Shown here: positions 47,840 to 56,427 of the stretch, one piece after another
Numbering within the stretch: the first letter of the stretch is position 1
How the letters are laid out: each line of letters starts with the position of its first letter
From: Polaromonas sp. CG_9.7
GTDB taxonomy: Bacteria > Pseudomonadota > Gammaproteobacteria > Burkholderiales > Burkholderiaceae_C
Direction of reading: 5' to 3'
Length of the DNA: 64,000 nt
Assembly: GCF_015752205.1 (NCBI RefSeq)
Contig: NZ_JADOVG010000008.1
Coordinates: 62,001-126,000 of the forward strand
Translations under genes and position numbers: made by a program
Notes under the pieces: generated by a model
Database searches by the model: none
Seen by the model: only the letters and a program-made list of their open reading frames with translations
Told to the model about the DNA's origin: nothing

Positions 47840-49468
47840 TCAATACTTGATCTGCGGCGCAGGCACTCCCTCGATCATCACGTTCAGGCAGGCCGGCAGG
47901 CCGCTGGCCTGGGCACGCTGTACAGCCGACGCCATCGCCTGCGGCTCGGTCACCAGTTCGCCATGACCGCCGAATGCCTGCACGACAGCGTCATAGCGCA
48001 TCGGACGAAGCTCGCAGCCCACCAGCCGGTCCGCACCGTAGTCGCGCAACTGGATCTGGTATTCGGCATTCCAGCGCGCATCGTTGCCAACCACCGACAC
48101 AAAAGGCAGTCCGTAGCGCATGGCCGTGTCGTATTCAGCGATATGAAATCCGACCGTGCCGTCCCCCATCACCGCCACCACCGGCGCTTGCGGCTGCGCG
48201 CAACGCGCGGCCAGGGCATACGCAAGACCCGAGCCGATCGAGCCCGCCACGCCGTTGTTGACCCGGTGCGGCGCGTTCAGGCAAGCCATCGCCCACTGTC
48301 CTATTTCACCGCCATCGCACACCAGCACCGATTCGGGATGGCTGTCGAGCAGCGCTTGCAGCGGCCTGAGCATTTGCACGGGATGAAGCTTGCCGGTCAG
48401 TTCCGATGTCACGCTGTCCCATTCAGGCGGACGGTAGGCGACCGCCCCGCGCACGTCGGCGAGCCATGCGTACGGGGCGCCGCTGGAAGCCGCCTGCGTC
48501 AATGCCGACAGCGACGAGAAAGCATCGGCCAGCGCTGTGACGTGCAGACGCTCGCCGAGCGCGTTGCGTGTGCGTTCGATTTCGGCCGGTTCGGCATCCA
48601 CCTGATGCACGATGGTTTGTGCCGACAAGGCCGGAGCCTTGCCGAATTTAAGCGTGAAGTCCACCCTTTTTCCGACCAGCAGCACGCAGTCGGCCTGCGC
48701 CAGCATCTGTGCAAAAGCACCCAGGCTGGCATCGGCGATGCCGCGTGGGCTTTCCATGCCGATCACCGGCACACCGCTGGCCGCTTCCAGTGCAGCCAGC
48801 ATCGCGCGGCCCGGGCGGGTCATGCAGGCCGGGCCGGCAAGGATCATGGGACGCTTGGCTTGGGACAGGCGCTGCATCAGGTCGCTGGCGGTGGCCCAGT
48901 CCAACGCCATGGTTTCGGGCTCGAAGGCATCGGCCACCAGCGCCGGTGCCTCGGCCAGGTCATCGAGCGCGTCCGTGGGCAGGTTCAGGTTCACCGGCCC
49001 GGGCCTGCCCGATCGCGCAATACGGATCGCCCTGGCAATGTCGCCGGCGAGCTGGTCCGGCCCGGCGCATGTCCAGGCGGCCTTTGTCACCGGCACCGCC
49101 ATCTCGGCCTGGCGCATTTCCTGAAAAGCGCCCAGTCCATGCTGGTTGTTCGGCGCATGGCCAGACAGCAAAACGACCGGCGATTCGGCCATCTGCGCGG
49201 TGTACAGCGCAGACACCGCATTGCCATGGCCGGGGCCTCCGGTGACCAGCGCCACGCCCACCTCGCCGGTGATGCGCGCATAGGCATCGGCCATGTGCAC
49301 GGCGCTGGCTTCGTGGCGCGTGTGGATGAGCTCGATTCCCGAATTGAACGCGGCGTCGTAAATCGGCATGATGTGGTTGCCCGAAAGCGTGAAGATTCGG
49401 CGCACGCCGGCTGTCTTGAGCGACTGGATCAGGGCATCACAGCCACGGTTGCGGGAAGCGGTGTTCAT
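47840..49468 (-). CDS. thiamine diphosphate-dependent enzyme (acetolactate synthase-like)
   Basis: This 542-residue ThDP enzyme has the three domains of the acetolactate synthase/decarboxylase family. The catalytic Glu is E53 (IHTRHEASAVHMADAYAR), and the C-terminal ThDP-Mg motif begins GDGTVGFHIAEYDTAMRYG and ends in ND about 28 residues later. It is the last gene of the LysR-flanked dicarboxylate operon, 11 bp after a Bug binding protein. No acetolactate synthase regulatory subunit is adjacent, so it is probably a 2-keto-acid decarboxylase or carboligase. The substrate is unknown, and it is too different for me to call it Xsc or sulfopyruvate decarboxylase. Confidence 0.85.
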   Translation of the reverse strand: MNTASRNRGCDALIQSLKTAGVRRIFTLSGNHIMPIYDAAFNSGIELIHTRHEASAVHMADAYARITGEVGVALVTGGPGHGNAVSALYTAQMAESPVVLLSGHAPNNQHGLGAFQEMRQAEMAVPVTKAAWTCAGPDQLAGDIARAIRIARSGRPGPVNLNLPTDALDDLAEAPALVADAFEPETMALDWATASDLMQRLSQAKRPMILAGPACMTRPGRAMLAALEAASGVPVIGMESPRGIADASLGAFAQMLAQADCVLLVGKRVDFTLKFGKAPALSAQTIVHQVDAEPAEIERTRNALGERLHVTALADAFSSLSALTQAASSGAPYAWLADVRGAVAYRPPEWDSVTSELTGKLHPVQMLRPLQALLDSHPESVLVCDGGEIGQWAMACLNAPHRVNNGVAGSIGSGLAYALAARCAQPQAPVVAVMGDGTVGFHIAEYDTAMRYGLPFVSVVGNDARWNAEYQIQLRDYGADRLVGCELRPMRYDAVVQAFGGHGELVTEPQAMASAVQRAQASGLPACLNVMIEGVPAPQIKY

Positions 49469-49479
49469 GTATCGGCCTT

Positions 49480-50466
49480 TTATTTCAATTCAATCTGGAG
49501 TTCGCGGCCCAGGCGTTCATACACCTGGTACTGGTCGGAAGCGAATTTTCTGGTGTCAGCGGGCTTCATCACCCGCGGAATGCTGCCGGCTTTTTCAGTC
49601 GCGGCAGTCCACTGGGCATCCTGCGCGGCAGCAGCCAGTGTGTTCACCCAGCGGTTTGTGATTTCCTTGTCCAGGCCAGGCGGGCCATACAGCGCGCTCC
49701 AGCCAATGACCGTTTCAAGTTCCGGATAACCTGCCTCGCGCGCTGTTTGCACGTCTGGCAGATCCTTGAGTCGTTCTGGCGTCGTGGTCATCAGCGCCTG
49801 CAGCTTGCCGCCCTTGATATTGCCGATCATCGACGTGAGGTTTCCACAACTGAAATCCACATCGCCCGACAGCACAGCCATGGCCGCTTCACCACCGCCC
49901 TTGTAGGCCACCGGCACAGCGGCGTTCTTGCCGAGCTTGAGCACATCGAACAACAGTTGGGGACCAAAGTTCAGGATCGTCGCAGGGCCAGTGGTGCTGT
50001 AGTTGAGCTTGCCAGGATTGGCGCGCAGCGCATTGACCAGGTCCGCCATGGTCTTGTAGGCCGATTCGCTGCGCACTGCGCAGACCACCGGATTCAATTC
50101 CAGCAGGCCAAGGAAAGTGAAGCTGTCCCACCTGTAGTCCAGCCCCTTTTGCAGTGCCGGCAGGACGACCTGCGAGCCCACACGGGCGAGCAGCAGGGTG
50201 TAGCCGTCGGGTTTGGCGCCCTGCACTGCAAGGGAACCAATGGCCCCGCCCGCGCCCGCCCGGTTCACGGCGATCAGGCTCTGGCCCAGGGTGCGTTGCA
50301 CCACGACGGACAGATTGCGCGCAGCGACATCGGCATCGCCCCCGGCGCTGAAGGGCACGATCAGCGTGACCGGGCGATCGGGGTAGGGGTGGGTTTGGGA
50401 GCTTGCCTGAGGTGCGATGGCAGACAGACCGGCCCACAGGACCAGGGTATACGGGATGGAATGCAC
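49480..50466 (-). CDS. Bug-family (TctC) periplasmic solute-binding protein
   Basis: This 328-residue periplasmic protein has a signal peptide (MHSIPYTLVLWAGLSAIAPQ) and Bug motifs YPDRPVTLIVPFSAGGDADV and VNRAGAGGAIGSLAVQGAKP. Bug proteins bind carboxylates for tripartite tricarboxylate transporters or as sensors. The TctA/TctB membrane partners are not in the window, as is common in Burkholderiales where binding proteins greatly outnumber transporters. It lies 94 bp after the SdhA-like gene and is likely co-transcribed. Confidence 0.9.
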   Translation of the reverse strand: MHSIPYTLVLWAGLSAIAPQASSQTHPYPDRPVTLIVPFSAGGDADVAARNLSVVVQRTLGQSLIAVNRAGAGGAIGSLAVQGAKPDGYTLLLARVGSQVVLPALQKGLDYRWDSFTFLGLLELNPVVCAVRSESAYKTMADLVNALRANPGKLNYSTTGPATILNFGPQLLFDVLKLGKNAAVPVAYKGGGEAAMAVLSGDVDFSCGNLTSMIGNIKGGKLQALMTTTPERLKDLPDVQTAREAGYPELETVIGWSALYGPPGLDKEITNRWVNTLAAAAQDAQWTAATEKAGSIPRVMKPADTRKFASDQYQVYERLGRELQIELK

Positions 50467-50560
50467 GACGTCTCCTGTTGTTCAGATTAGAAATTCGGGC
50501 GCCAACCGGCTGGCCTGCCATGAAAAGGTCAACGCGCACGGGGCGCCTTGTTCAAGCGTT

Positions 50561-52297
50561 TCAAGAAACGATTGCATCCTCCTCTTGCAGGATCGTCTGG
50601 CCAGGCACGACGCGGGTGAAGTGAACCGGTTCGCGGCGCATCGACAGCGCCTGGCCGTCCTGCGTCACGACGATGTAGCTGGAGCCTTCGAGGTCGCCGG
50701 TGTGCGGATGGTCTTCGCGGAAATGTGCGCCGCGCGAGTCTTCGCGGGCCAGAGCAGAAGTCGCGATCACGCGGCCCACGGCGATCAGGCTTTTCAGGTT
50801 GAGCCAGTCGTGCCAGCTCAGGTTGAAGGCGCGGTCGCCATCGGCCACGCCAATGCCCGATAGCCGTTCGTCAAGTGCGTTCAGGGTAACGAGTGCGCGC
50901 TGCAGGCCTTGTGCAGTGCGCAAGATGCCGACGTCTTGCCACATGCAGTCGAACAGGGCCTCGCGAATCGCCTCGATGTCTCCGGGCGCCTGTGAAAACG
51001 GCGCCAGGTGCGATGCCATGCTTTGCCCGATCGCCGCTTCGTCCGGTTCGCGCAGGCGGCCCTGGCTTTTTACCCAGGCCGCCATGCTGTCGCCGGCGAT
51101 GCCGCCAAACACCGTGGAATTGGCCACGCCGTTGCCTCCCAGGCGGTTGGCGCCGTGCACACCGCCCGTGTCTTCGCCAGCGGCAAACAAACCGGTCAGC
51201 GCCGTGGTGCAGTCGGCTTTGAACACCACGCCGCCCATCATGTAGTGGGCGGTGGGCACCACTTCCACCAGGCCGCCTGCCAGATCGAAACCGCAATCAC
51301 CGCAACGCTCGACCATGCCCTTGAACTGCTTGCGCACCTTCTCCGGCCCGAGATGCGACATCTGGAGGTACACGCCGCCATTCGGCGACGTGCGGCCTTC
51401 GCGCATCTCGGAAAAAATGGAGCGTGACACGATGTCGCGCGTCGCGCGCTCCAGCCTCGGGTCGTAGCGGTCCATGAAGCGCTGGCCGTCGCCGTTGAGC
51501 AGGTAGCCGCCCGCGCCGCGCAAGCCCTCTTCCAGCACCGTGCCGGTCATGCGCGTGCCCGTGCCGGCAAGCAGGCCGGTGGGGTGGAACTGCACCATTT
51601 CCATGTCGCGCACCGGCAGGCCGGCCCGCAGCGCCATCGCCAGGCCGTCACAGGACTTGTCGCCGGAAGGGGTGTGGTACTTGTACATGGTCGGGCCGCC
51701 GCCGGTGGCGAGCAGCACGGCCTTGGCCTGCACGAACACGAAGCCGCCGTCCCGCATGTCGATCATCAGCACGCCCGCCAAGGCGCTGCCATCGGCTGTC
51801 TTGATCAGCTCGATGGCGCGGTGCTCTTCAAGCCGGGCAATGCCGCGCGACCAGACCTGTTCGGACAGCCGGTTGATGATCTCGATGCCCGTCAGGTCGC
51901 CCTTGTGCACGGTGCGGTCGAAGGTCTGGCCGGCAAAGGCTTTCTGGTGCACGGTGCCATCGGGGTTGCGGTCGAAAAAGCAGCCCAGCTCGTTTTCAAG
52001 CTCGTGCACCCGCTCGACCGCCTTGGTCACCAGCGTCCAGGCCAGGTCCTGGTCCGACAGCCACTTGCTGCCTTCGATCGTGTCCATGAAATGCCGCTCG
52101 ACCGAATCGCCGGCGGCCAGCGCGACGTTGTAGCCGCCCTGCACCATGCGGGTACAGCCGCATTTTCCGAGCAGGCCCTTGACGGCGACGGTGATCGACA
52201 GGTCGGGCGCCGTCTGGTGCGCATGCAGGGCGGCAAACAGGCCGGCGCCGCCGGAGCCCAGGATCAGGATGTCGGTCTGCAGTCGTTTGATGTTCAT
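50561..52297 (-). CDS. succinate dehydrogenase/fumarate reductase-like flavoprotein lacking the covalent-FAD histidine
   Basis: This catalytic flavoprotein has 578 residues. The FAD Rossmann motif is GSGGAG (14-19). The dicarboxylate active site is conserved: MVQFHPTGLLAGTGTRMTG, HYMMGGVVFK, HGANRLGGNGVANSTVFGG and SRGAHFREDHPHTG. In SdhA and FrdA a His in SHT-VSAQGG binds FAD covalently. Here the aligned stretch is GCTRMVQGG with C48 at that position, so FAD should be non-covalent and its potential lower. It overlaps the dehydratase beta gene by 4 bp. The iron-sulfur and anchor subunits are at the start of the same operon. The substrate is a succinate/fumarate analogue rather than necessarily succinate. 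Confidence 0.88.
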   Translation of the reverse strand: MNIKRLQTDILILGSGGAGLFAALHAHQTAPDLSITVAVKGLLGKCGCTRMVQGGYNVALAAGDSVERHFMDTIEGSKWLSDQDLAWTLVTKAVERVHELENELGCFFDRNPDGTVHQKAFAGQTFDRTVHKGDLTGIEIINRLSEQVWSRGIARLEEHRAIELIKTADGSALAGVLMIDMRDGGFVFVQAKAVLLATGGGPTMYKYHTPSGDKSCDGLAMALRAGLPVRDMEMVQFHPTGLLAGTGTRMTGTVLEEGLRGAGGYLLNGDGQRFMDRYDPRLERATRDIVSRSIFSEMREGRTSPNGGVYLQMSHLGPEKVRKQFKGMVERCGDCGFDLAGGLVEVVPTAHYMMGGVVFKADCTTALTGLFAAGEDTGGVHGANRLGGNGVANSTVFGGIAGDSMAAWVKSQGRLREPDEAAIGQSMASHLAPFSQAPGDIEAIREALFDCMWQDVGILRTAQGLQRALVTLNALDERLSGIGVADGDRAFNLSWHDWLNLKSLIAVGRVIATSALAREDSRGAHFREDHPHTGDLEGSSYIVVTQDGQALSMRREPVHFTRVVPGQTILQEEDAIVS

Positions 52298-52905
52298 GCC
52301 GTCACTCCCAGGCTGGCCAGCGCTGCGGCCCTGTTGCCTGCCGTGCTTTGCTTGAGCTCGTCATACAGGCTGCCGCCATGGCTGTCCATTGCCACCAGCA
52401 GCGGGCCGAAATTGCGAATCCTGAATTTCCAGAGCGACTCGGGGTTCAAATCGTCCATGTCGACGTCTTCGATCTGCTCGATCCAGGTGGTTTCCAGCGC
52501 GGCGGTACCGCCGACAATGGCCAGGTAGACGCCGCCCAGCTCCCTGAATGCAGACAGCGAGCCGTCACGCAGGCCGCCCTTGCCGATGACCATGCGCACG
52601 CCGTAGTCGGTCATGAGCGGCCGGGTGAAGCGCTCCATGCGGTCGGAAGTCGTCGTGCCAATGCAGATCGGCCGGTAGCCGGCCGGGTATTCAGCAGATT
52701 TCTCAACCTTCTGCACATTCGGCGCGGTATGGATCACGGCATGGCCGTGCATGTCGAACCTGGCCTGGCGCCCATGGTCGAACATGTGGATCTGCGTCGC
52801 ATCGCGGATGCCGAACAGCGTGGCTTGCAGGGTGACCGTGTCGTTGATGCGCAGCTGACGGATTTGCGCCTCGGTGACCGGCGTGGAGAGTTCGTGATGC
52901 GCCAT
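52294..52905 (-). CDS. class I fumarase / L-tartrate dehydratase-type hydro-lyase, beta subunit
   Basis: This 203-residue beta subunit of a two-part iron-sulfur hydro-lyase (TtdB or C-terminal fumarase domain) has the motif GYRPICIGTTTSDRMERFTR and GKGGLRDGSLSAFRELGGVY. The start at 52905 was chosen over an extension to 52989 that overlaps the alpha gene. It pairs with the alpha subunit 20 bp upstream and overlaps the flavoprotein gene by 4 bp. Substrates in this family include fumarate/malate, mesaconate/citramalate and tartrate. Confidence 0.88.
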   Translation of the reverse strand: MAHHELSTPVTEAQIRQLRINDTVTLQATLFGIRDATQIHMFDHGRQARFDMHGHAVIHTAPNVQKVEKSAEYPAGYRPICIGTTTSDRMERFTRPLMTDYGVRMVIGKGGLRDGSLSAFRELGGVYLAIVGGTAALETTWIEQIEDVDMDDLNPESLWKFRIRNFGPLLVAMDSHGGSLYDELKQSTAGNRAAALASLGVTA

Positions 52906-52925
52906 GCTGAGTTCCTGAAAAAGTT

Positions 52926-53801
52926 CTAATAGCCGTAGGTCACGCCTGCAGGCGTGAAGGTTGCGCGGGCGCGCCGCGCCGAATGGCACTGCATGTTGAC
53001 GGCGATGGGGTTCATGGTGATGTGTGTCGAGGCCAGCTCGATCTGCACCGCGAACGCCGTCGAGTCGCCGCCCAGGCCCTGCGGTCCCACGCCCAGCTGG
53101 TTGACTGCGGCAGACAGCGCCTCTTCCAGCCGGGCGCCTTCCGGATCGCTGCAGCGGCTGCCCAGTTCGCGCGTGGCCGCGCGCTTGGCCAGCGCCACGC
53201 TCAGGTCGGAGGTGCCGCCAAGGCCCACGCCGACGATGGTTGGCGGGCAGGTCTTGCCGCCGGCTGCCAACACACAGTCGATCACAAAGGTCTTGATGGC
53301 GTCGATGCCCTCGGCCGGAATGGCCATTTTCAGGAAGGAATTGTTTTCCGAGCCGCTGCCCTTGGGGATCATTTCGATGTCCAGCAGGTCGGGCGTCGGG
53401 CTGAAATCAATGTGAATGACAGGCACCTCAATGCCGCAGGAGGTGTGGTTGTTCTTGCGCGTCAAAGGATGCACCACCGAGGAGCGCAGCGGATGTTCGC
53501 GGGTGGCACGTTCGCAGCCCCGGCGTATCGCCTGCTTGAGCGCGTGGCCGTCCACCTCTACGTTCGAGCCGATCAGCAGGTTGTAGATGGGAATGCCGGT
53601 GTCCTGGCACAGCAGGTTGTCGGTGGCCTCGGCGACCTGGATATTGGTCACCATGGTTGCCAGCACGCTTTGGGCGGTGGCGGCGGTTTCAGTCCGGGTC
53701 AGCCGGTCCAGCCCGGCCTTGACATCGGGCGGCAGCATCTTGAGCGCGCGGATGTACAGCGTCATGGCGGCGTCTTCGACCGCTTGCAAATCAATCTTCA
53801 T
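52926..53801 (-). CDS. class I fumarase / L-tartrate dehydratase-type hydro-lyase, alpha subunit
   Basis: This 291-residue alpha subunit carries the [4Fe-4S] cluster. Candidate cysteines are in NLLCQDTGIPIYNLL, NNHTSCGIEVP and GGKTCPPTIVGVGLGGTSD, the usual three positions of the family. With the beta subunit it should add water to a fumarate-like acid made by the linked flavoprotein. It is 15 bp downstream of a Bug binding protein. Which acid is hydrated cannot be decided from sequence. Confidence 0.9.
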   Translation of the reverse strand: MKIDLQAVEDAAMTLYIRALKMLPPDVKAGLDRLTRTETAATAQSVLATMVTNIQVAEATDNLLCQDTGIPIYNLLIGSNVEVDGHALKQAIRRGCERATREHPLRSSVVHPLTRKNNHTSCGIEVPVIHIDFSPTPDLLDIEMIPKGSGSENNSFLKMAIPAEGIDAIKTFVIDCVLAAGGKTCPPTIVGVGLGGTSDLSVALAKRAATRELGSRCSDPEGARLEEALSAAVNQLGVGPQGLGGDSTAFAVQIELASTHITMNPIAVNMQCHSARRARATFTPAGVTYGY

Positions 53802-53816
53802 CGGGTTTTTCTCTTG

Positions 53817-54809
53817 TCAGTCGGTGGTTATCTTGCGGTTTTTCACGAGGGTGGCCCATTGCATGGACTCGGCATCCATGGCCTTTGAAAATTCGGCCGG
53901 GGTGTTGCCCACCGGGGTCATTCCCTGCACGAACAGGCGCGCCTTGGTGTCAGACTCGGCCAGCACCTTGGCCGTGTCGATCTGTATTTTGGAAAGAATG
54001 CCCTGGGGCGTGCCGGCGGGCGCCAGAAAACCGAACCAGCCAGTGTTTTCGAAGCCCGGCAGGCCGCTTTCGGCCACGGTGGGAACGTCAGGCAGTTGCG
54101 CTGAACGCTGCTTGCCCGTCACGGCCAACGCGCGCAGCCGTCCCGGGCCCAGCAAGGCAGAAGCCGCGGCAAAATTGCCCACCATCATCTGGATCTGACC
54201 CGCAATCAGGTCGTTGTAGGCAACCGATTCGCCCCGGTAAGGCACATGCCTGATTTCGATGCGGGCGGCATCGGCAAAGTTTTCGCCGGCCAGATGCACC
54301 TGGCTGCCTACGCCGGCAGAGCCGAAGTTGAGCGCACCTGGCGATTCCTTGGCCAAGGCGATCAATTCTTTCACGCTCTTGACCGGCGCGCGGTCAGGCA
54401 CCACGAGCAACATCGGCCCGCTTGCCACATTCGTGATGGGCGCCAGGTCTTTCCTGGTGTCAAAAGACATGTTTTTGTAGATGTGCGGATTGATGGTGAT
54501 GCTGCCCGAGGCCATCAGCAGCGTGTAGCCGTCGGCCGGCGATTTGGCCACCATGTCCGCACCCAGGTTGCCGCCAGCCCCGGCGCGGTTTTCGACAACC
54601 ACCGGCTGGCCCCAGAGCACCGAAAGCTTCTGGCCGATCATGCGTGCAACCACATCGGTTGAGCCGCCCGGCGAAAAGGGAACGACCAGGCGCACCGGCT
54701 TGACGGGCCAGCGTTCTTGCGCCGTGGCGGGCATGGCGCCCCATGCGGCAGCCGTGACGACGGTTGCGGCAAAAACGCGGCCCAGGGCTGAACGTCGGTT
54801 GAAGGTCAT
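53817..54809 (-). CDS. Bug-family (TctC) periplasmic solute-binding protein
   Basis: This 330-residue periplasmic carboxylate-binding protein has a signal peptide (MTFNRRSALGRVFAATVVTA, cleaved near ATAQE) and Bug motifs WPVKPVRLVVPFSPGGSTDV and VENRAGAGGNLGADMVAKSP. It lies between the quinone-anchor genes and the hydratase genes of the same operon, so it probably captures the pathway substrate. It is only distantly similar to the second Bug protein at 49480-50466, suggesting two ligands or two roles. Confidence 0.9.
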   Translation of the reverse strand: MTFNRRSALGRVFAATVVTAAAWGAMPATAQERWPVKPVRLVVPFSPGGSTDVVARMIGQKLSVLWGQPVVVENRAGAGGNLGADMVAKSPADGYTLLMASGSITINPHIYKNMSFDTRKDLAPITNVASGPMLLVVPDRAPVKSVKELIALAKESPGALNFGSAGVGSQVHLAGENFADAARIEIRHVPYRGESVAYNDLIAGQIQMMVGNFAAASALLGPGRLRALAVTGKQRSAQLPDVPTVAESGLPGFENTGWFGFLAPAGTPQGILSKIQIDTAKVLAESDTKARLFVQGMTPVGNTPAEFSKAMDAESMQWATLVKNRKITTD

Positions 54810-54881
54810 GTCGTTGTCTCCTTGTTATTGAAAAGCAGGCCTACAGCACAGCCTGGAAAAGTCAGGAAAAGCCCGTGAAAG

Positions 54882-55238
54882 TCAGGAAAAGAGTGACAGG
54901 GCAAAAGCCATTCCGGCAGCGGCAGCGAAACCTGCAGCACCCGCAATCCAGTCTTTGCGCAGACCCGAGGCACTGCCGAACTCGATCAGCAGCAGGCGCA
55001 CGCCGCCCATCATGTGCAGCGCCAGCAGGACCACCAGGCCCCATTCGGCAAACTTGAAAAGCCCCTGGTCGGCGAAACGCAGAAAACCGTCCAGCGCGGC
55101 GGCCCCCTGCAAGGCCTGGCCCAGCGCCCAGAAATGCAGTGGCAGAAATGCCGCCAGGCCCAGGCCCGACAGGCGATGCATCAGGAAAGCCCAGTAGGCT
55201 GGATGCGCACGGGCGCGCTGGTCGTTGCGGCGCTTCAT
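54882..55238 (-). CDS. succinate dehydrogenase-like membrane anchor, cytochrome b subunit
   Basis: This 118-residue membrane protein has three helices and a SdhC-like start: HPAYWAFLMHRLSGLGLAAF, with the haem-ligand region LLALHMMGGVRLLLIEFG. The start at 55238 overlaps the preceding gene by 4 bp (ATGA). It was chosen over an extension to 55340 that is antisense-like and not membrane-spanning. With the next subunit it would anchor the dehydrogenase to the membrane and pass electrons to quinone. Confidence 0.8.
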   Translation of the reverse strand: MKRRNDQRARAHPAYWAFLMHRLSGLGLAAFLPLHFWALGQALQGAAALDGFLRFADQGLFKFAEWGLVVLLALHMMGGVRLLLIEFGSASGLRKDWIAGAAGFAAAAGMAFALSLFS

Positions 55239-55591
55239 GCCGCCACGACCGCCACCACGGCACGCAGGCCCATCACCAGCAGCAGCAGCCCGAAGGCCCG
55301 CGAGAGCCAAAGCGCAGCACCTTCCCCCAGGCCCCACCACTCACGGGCAATGTTGGCCACGCCGACGGGCACATGCACCGCGCAGGCCACGACAAACACA
55401 GCGTAAAACACGGCAAAGCCCCAGTTGCCCTGCGTGCGGCCCAGGATTTCCCCGGCGCTGAGCCCGCCGCGCACGGCGTAAATCATGACCGCCAGATGCA
55501 CCAGCACGCACAGCGCCAGCACCATGGCGCTGATCCGCTGCCAGTACCAGCGCTTGGCCTGCGCCACCCCGGATGCCTGTGTGGCGCTCAC
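55235..55591 (-). CDS. succinate dehydrogenase/fumarate reductase-like membrane anchor, second subunit
   Basis: This 118-residue, three-helix membrane protein (WYWQRISAMVLALCVLVHLA, FYAVFVVACAVHVPVGVANI, LWLSRAFGLLLLVMGL) has histidines in helices 1 and 2 that could ligate haem. It overlaps sdhB-like upstream and the cytochrome subunit downstream by 4 bp each. The assignment as the quinone-site partner rests on position and topology. Confidence 0.78.
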   Translation of the reverse strand: MSATQASGVAQAKRWYWQRISAMVLALCVLVHLAVMIYAVRGGLSAGEILGRTQGNWGFAVFYAVFVVACAVHVPVGVANIAREWWGLGEGAALWLSRAFGLLLLVMGLRAVVAVVAA

Positions 55592-56304
55592 AGCTCGCCC
55601 CGCACGGCCGCCCTGGCCACCTTGCGCTTGAGGCCGGCAATCGACATCGTCGGGGCGAGCTGTTTGGGACAGCGTTCGGTGCAGGAACCCTGCGTGTGAC
55701 AGGAATGGCAGCCCGCGTCGCCGGCCACCGCTCGCAACCGTTCGACCTGCTGCACGTCCCGCACGTCGTTGGCCAGCGTCCAGGCGCGGTTGAGCGCCGC
55801 CGGACCCAGGTAGTCAGGCTGCCAGCTCACCACGTCGCAAGACGCGTAACAAATGCCACAGCCGATGCATTCAATGCCGGCGTCGGCCGCCTTGCGTTCC
55901 GGCGACGCCGGCTCGACCTTGGCGAAAGGCGCGTCGCGCGTGAGTTCGCCCTTGAACTGACCCTTGGCACGCGCCCATTTGTCAAAGAATTCGCTCATGT
56001 CGGTGGCCAGGTCCTTGATCACCGGCAGGTTCGACAGCGGCGCGATTTCCAGTTCGCCGTCGGGCGCCACCTTGGAAATGTGCGTCCGGCAGGTCCAGCG
56101 CGCCTTGCCATTGACGGTCATGGCGCAAGAGCCGCACATGCCCACGCGGCAGGCAAACCGGTAGCTCAGCGAAGGCTCCAGATGGCGCTGGATATAGGTC
56201 ACGACATCCAGCACGGTCTGGCTTTCGTTGCGCGGCACGTCGTATGCCGTGAACCCGCCGGCTTCTTTGCCGCGCCATACCTTCACTTTGAGAGTTTTAT
56301 GCAT
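55588..56304 (-). CDS. succinate dehydrogenase/fumarate reductase-like iron-sulfur subunit
   Basis: This 238-residue electron-transfer subunit has a [2Fe-2S] motif CRVGMCGSC with a fourth Cys at 72 (C52, C57, C60, C72), a [4Fe-4S] motif CIGCGICYASC and the [3Fe-4S]/[4Fe-4S] segment CHSCHTQGSCTERCPKQ. The layout matches SdhB/FrdB. It is the first gene of the operon, divergent from the LysR gene across 123 bp. It should link the flavoprotein at 50561-52297 to the membrane anchors. Confidence 0.92.
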   Translation of the reverse strand: MHKTLKVKVWRGKEAGGFTAYDVPRNESQTVLDVVTYIQRHLEPSLSYRFACRVGMCGSCAMTVNGKARWTCRTHISKVAPDGELEIAPLSNLPVIKDLATDMSEFFDKWARAKGQFKGELTRDAPFAKVEPASPERKAADAGIECIGCGICYASCDVVSWQPDYLGPAALNRAWTLANDVRDVQQVERLRAVAGDAGCHSCHTQGSCTERCPKQLAPTMSIAGLKRKVARAAVRGEL

Positions 56305-56427
56305 GGGCGTATTTTTGATTTGGCCAATAGAAAATAAAAGCCAGTAATAATTTCCTGAAAGTAAAGTATTTATTTATCTCGCGGTGTTCACGGGGCGACA
56401 CCTGCCCTTTCAAGAACTGGAAACAAA

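Noticed and set aside
47840-49468. Calling the ThDP enzyme sulfoacetaldehyde acetyltransferase (Xsc) to complete a sulfonate pathway
   Set aside because: It is in a different operon from hpsN, is shorter than Xsc, and no phosphotransacetylase is linked, so the call would be guesswork.
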